Source: a virus
Virus record (IMG/VR): IMGVR_UViG_3300030389_000544
Span: 1-47,927 of that record
DNA length: 47,927 nucleotides
Strand: one strand, 5' to 3'
Every line of letters starts with the position of its first letter. Position 1 is the first letter of the stretch. Position numbers and translations under genes: made by a program. Of the stretch, positions 45,391 through 47,927 are shown in pieces. The notes under the pieces were generated by a model. The model did not search any database, was not told the origin of the DNA, and saw only the letters and a list, made by a program, of their open reading frames with translations.

Positions 45391-46272
45391 CTAAAATTTG
45401 ATTGATTCTACAAAAGTGAATATACTTCCATTTTGATTAATTGCTATTGCAAAAGATACTGAATTACCAAGACTTACACCTTGAGAATTACTTGGATAAG
45501 CTAAAGTTAAAGTATTTGAAGAACTTGTTTTATCCACTATTATATATTGGCCTATTGCTAAACTTCCAATTGCTAAAGTTAATGTTATATTTCCACCTGA
45601 TGTATCAACTTTTTGATAGATAGATTTTGCTGCAGAAGGAGTCAAAGTTCCAGAACTTGTTATCGCAGACGGAACTAAAAATGCGTTAGCATTGTAATAT
45701 GTGCTCATATCTGTAACCGCCACTTGCTTCATAGTCCCAGCATCGTTAAACACGACTCTATCGGCATCAGCGACTGTAGTTGATGTCGCTGATGTTCCAC
45801 CATCCATGATATTTAATTCTGCTGCCGTTGATGTAACTTTTGTTCCACCAAAAGCAAAACCGTCTAACAAATCAGTTACTTTAGCACCAGATCCTGCACC
45901 ATCTGCAAAGATAAGACCTTTAGATCCATCTGGAATAGATATATTGCCCCCAGATCCTTGTGTAAAAGTCACAGTTTGACCTGAATTATTGTGCACAAAG
46001 TACATTTTGTCTTGATCATTAGGGGATATGGTAATGGTATTTGTGCCAGATGGTGATCCTCCTAGCACAAGAACTTTGTTACCACCCTCTGATAATGTAC
46101 CATCGCTGGTTGTTAAAGTATGTGTTGTGCCAGATAAGGTTATGGCCCCTACACCATTAATGGCTCTGTCTAGTATATCTAGGTTGTTATTTGTAGTATT
46201 ACCCCAAGTACCAGCTTGTTCACCAGCACCTATCTTTTCAACTCCTAGATTTGATGTATATGTACTTGCCAT
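45391..46272 (-). CDS. Tail-fibre-like protein (MASTYTSNLGVEKI family)
   Basis: 293 residues. The N-terminus ASTYTSNLGVEKIGAGEQAG, TWGNTTNNNLDILDRAINGV is a conserved marine-phage signature of fibre/tail-appendage proteins. Later parts are Ser/Thr/Gly-rich strands with VTSTAAELNIMDGGTSATST and a C-terminal ILVDK-like strand (YIIVDKTSSSNTLTLAY). Attachment to host cells is inferred. Confidence 0.78.
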   Translation of the reverse strand: MASTYTSNLGVEKIGAGEQAGTWGNTTNNNLDILDRAINGVGAITLSGTTHTLTTSDGTLSEGGNKVLVLGGSPSGTNTITISPNDQDKMYFVHNNSGQTVTFTQGSGGNISIPDGSKGLIFADGAGSGAKVTDLLDGFAFGGTKVTSTAAELNIMDGGTSATSTTVADADRVVFNDAGTMKQVAVTDMSTYYNANAFLVPSAITSSGTLTPSAAKSIYQKVDTSGGNITLTLAIGSLAIGQYIIVDKTSSSNTLTLAYPSNSQGVSLGNSVSFAIAINQNGSIFTFVESIKF

Positions 46273-46274
46273 GC

Positions 46275-46760
46275 TTACCTCACTATTTCTGTATATGTCT
46301 CTGTGCCACTAGGCGTAATCTCTGTCCATGTTTCAGTGCCACTCGGTGTTATTTCTGTATATGTTTCTGTTGTGGCATCTGTTACAACATCTACAAACAT
46401 TATATCTCCAGATGTTGTTTTTGTAAAATTTAAATCTTGAGAAGATATACCTCCAAGTATAGCGATACCATCTGCTGTCTGTGTAAACGCACTACTCATA
46501 GTTATATCAGTAAAGTTTACTATCTTTATATCTTCTGTGGTTTGTGTAAAGCTAGAGCTAACTTCTGCATTTACACTACCAGTTATAAATATACCAGCAG
46601 TTGTTTGTGTAAAGTTACCACTTAAAGATGAAACACCTACAAGTGTTCCAGATCCTATACTAGAACTTGTAGCAAGAGCGTTCATCTCTGCTGTTGCTAC
46701 TTGTAATACGCCACCTACATCAGCAAGAGCAGTTTCTGCTATGGCAGCGTGACCCAACAT
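46275..46760 (-). CDS. Repetitive beta-rich virion protein
   Basis: 161 residues. It contains five spaced FTQT/FTKT repeats (SGNFTQTTAGIFITGSVNAE, SSSFTQTTEDIKIVNFTDIT and so on) and a C-terminal tandem motif ETYTEITPSGTETWTEITPS, repeated again as GTETYTEI. Short tandem repeats like these are common in phage appendage or spike proteins. Function inferred only from repeats and position. Confidence 0.65.
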   Translation of the reverse strand: MLGHAAIAETALADVGGVLQVATAEMNALATSSSIGSGTLVGVSSLSGNFTQTTAGIFITGSVNAEVSSSFTQTTEDIKIVNFTDITMSSAFTQTADGIAILGGISSQDLNFTKTTSGDIMFVDVVTDATTETYTEITPSGTETWTEITPSGTETYTEIVR

Positions 46761-46942
46761 TAGTCAGCATCCTCTATCTTGTTGCCTTCAGCTACCCATT
46801 CTTGGATTGCTTGGTAGTGTCGGTTAGCAGAGTCTAGTGGTACAAATAAAGCAGTATCATTTATTGTTGCTTTTATTGTGCTATTTGTTCCATCACTAAG
46901 TTGAACATACTTAGCGGATGTTATGTTAAATTCTTTGTTCAT
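46760..46942 (-). CDS. Small conserved tail-region protein (YQAIQEWVAEGN)
   Basis: 60 residues, ending in DSANRHYQAIQEWVAEGNKI, a motif shared by many small phage proteins near tail-fibre genes. No catalytic residues. It starts two bases after the previous gene and overlaps the next by one. Possibly a chaperone or structural adaptor for tail appendages (inference). Confidence 0.7.
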   Translation of the reverse strand: MNKEFNITSAKYVQLSDGTNSTIKATINDTALFVPLDSANRHYQAIQEWVAEGNKIEDAD

Positions 46943-46944
46943 TT

Positions 46945-47927
46945 TTATAACTCCGCATCTGCTGTAAATTGAAACTGATAATAATTGCTTTGATTATTTT
47001 GAGGACTAGGGTCTGTGTTGAAATCACAACCATATGTTTTAATATTACCAAAATTTGTAAGATCTGAGCCTGAACTAGCATCACTCCCAGCGGTTTCTGT
47101 CATAGTTGGTGCTGCTCTCATTGGAGTTTTAAATGTAAAAGGGTTATCCATACCTGAGGTATTATTATATCCATAACCTCTAACTATGGTGTTCGCCTCT
47201 GTAAAATCTTGAAAATACCTTGAACACAAAATTAGTTCCTCCCCAAATGACCTCGACTCAAACGGGGTGGCTACAGAGCCTACCTCCATCTGTATTCCTG
47301 TAATATAAAACTCTCTATCTGTGCTATCAAATATTGATGTGTTGCCTGACGGAACTCTATTTGCAGTAGTAGCATTAGATGCCCAAGTGTTTGATGTATG
47401 TGTTCCACCATTATATGTAGAACCTGCATGAAGCCAAAACCCTAGATTAAAACTATTTGCAGTATCATTATCTAATACACCAGTAGTGTCGGCTGTAAAT
47501 GTTTTTATAACTCTTGTCCAACTTGTAGTAACATTAAATGTTTGACTATTTAATCTTCCATTATCTGCATCTTCTAGTTCTACCAAATAAGTAGCATTTG
47601 CATTTCCTTTTACAAAAAATGAAACAGTCACTTTTTCTGCGTCAGATGTGCCTTTTTTTAATTGCTGTAAGTCTTGTCCTTCTAATAATTGTCTAAAAAA
47701 GAAAAACTCACCTGCTGCGATGGATGTATCTGCTGTTGTTACATCAATTTTTGTACTAAAACCAAAACCATTTGGAGTATCTGTTGATTGAGATAGTGTG
47801 TATCTTCCTGCTGTAGACCCAGTTAAAAATCTCCATCTATCAACTGTTTGATAAGCATTTGCATCTGCACCCAATCCTGTTACACTTGTGTTTCTTTGTG
47901 CAATTTGTTGTCCACCATTATATATGA
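46945..47927 (-). CDS. Virion appendage protein, 5' end cut by window edge
   Basis: The frame is open to 47927, so the start lies outside; the last visible upstream residues are IYNGGQQIAQRNTSVTGLGA. A 'NGGQ.IAQR.TSV' start followed by GRYTLSQSTDTPNGFG, a beta-sandwich-like middle (FSTKIDVTTADTSIAAGEFF, VTVSFFVKGNANATYLVELE) and TGIQMEVGSVATPFE-SRSF is a widespread marine-phage family with a carbohydrate-binding-like fold, usually on tail appendages. If the window is circular, an ATG at 12-10 would give it a start overlapping the gene at 1-338. Confidence 0.8.
   Translation of the reverse strand, partial: IYNGGQQIAQRNTSVTGLGADANAYQTVDRWRFLTGSTAGRYTLSQSTDTPNGFGFSTKIDVTTADTSIAAGEFFFFRQLLEGQDLQQLKKGTSDAEKVTVSFFVKGNANATYLVELEDADNGRLNSQTFNVTTSWTRVIKTFTADTTGVLDNDTANSFNLGFWLHAGSTYNGGTHTSNTWASNATTANRVPSGNTSIFDSTDREFYITGIQMEVGSVATPFESRSFGEELILCSRYFQDFTEANTIVRGYGYNNTSGMDNPFTFKTPMRAAPTMTETAGSDASSGSDLTNFGNIKTYGCDFNTDPSPQNNQSNYYQFQFTADAEL

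Noticed and set aside
44881-45405. 174-codon plus-strand ORF opposite the tail-fibre gene
   Set aside because: It is a shadow of the Ser/Thr/Gly-rich frame on the minus strand, with Leu/Val/Pro-rich low-complexity sequence and no ribosome site.
1-47927. Integrase, lysogeny module or attachment sites
   Set aside because: No integrase or excisionase motif and no repeat pair that looks like att was found; the XRE protein alone does not show lysogeny.

Overview
The window is a tailed-phage (Caudoviricetes) genome, AT-rich and tightly packed. The virion module is that of a short-tailed phage: P22-type portal, large terminase, HK97-fold capsid protein, two SU10/P22-like head-tail adaptors, a P22 gp10-like tail protein and very large internal (ejection) proteins, with no tape measure, tube or sheath gene. 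Many small basic Cys/Gly/Met-rich proteins, a GroES-like gene and a 3TM holin of the gene-transfer-agent type resemble uncultured marine podoviruses. That points to a marine bacterial, perhaps alphaproteobacterial, host (inference). No integrase, RNA polymerase, DNA polymerase, tRNA or CRISPR was seen.

Layout. Nearly all genes are on the minus strand. From 18520 down to 1: a late-operon leader protein, large terminase, Lys/Gly-rich proteins, portal, membrane and holin genes, GroES-like protein, scaffold, decoration and capsid proteins, a cluster of tiny basic proteins, and head-tail adaptors. From 47927 down to 34466: tail-fibre-like proteins, the gp10-like protein, internal virion proteins and a T4-type lysozyme. 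Both window ends cut minus-strand genes. Joining the ends gives a stop to one and a start to the other and makes a single canonical late operon, so the window is probably a whole circularly permuted genome opened in its tail genes (inference).

The early region (18.5-34.5 kb) holds a replication-recombination operon (SSB-like, Sak4-like ATPase, SF2 helicase, RecB-like nuclease, Toprim-RepA primase-helicase), a small plus-strand block with two ribbon-helix-helix-like proteins, a small terminase gene far from the large one, and an accessory zone. The accessory zone encodes an amidoligase and a gamma-glutamylcyclotransferase-like protein, a likely peptide-modification pair. An XRE regulator lies next to the late operon.

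The strongest regulatory signals are: (i) eight minus-strand promoters that carry the same dyad, consensus GGYAATSATTGCC, in the same place next to the -10 box, a probable shared operator; (ii) two polar arrays and one single copy of the palindrome GAACAATTGTTC in GC-rich intergenic islands, mostly paired with GCAGCAGG at fixed distance; (iii) a second array of GGTAAGT heptamers upstream of terS; (iv) an orphan promoter-terminator pair that defines a roughly 87-nt RNA; (v) a hairpin at the early/late boundary whose 3' arm contains the Shine-Dalgarno of the first late gene.
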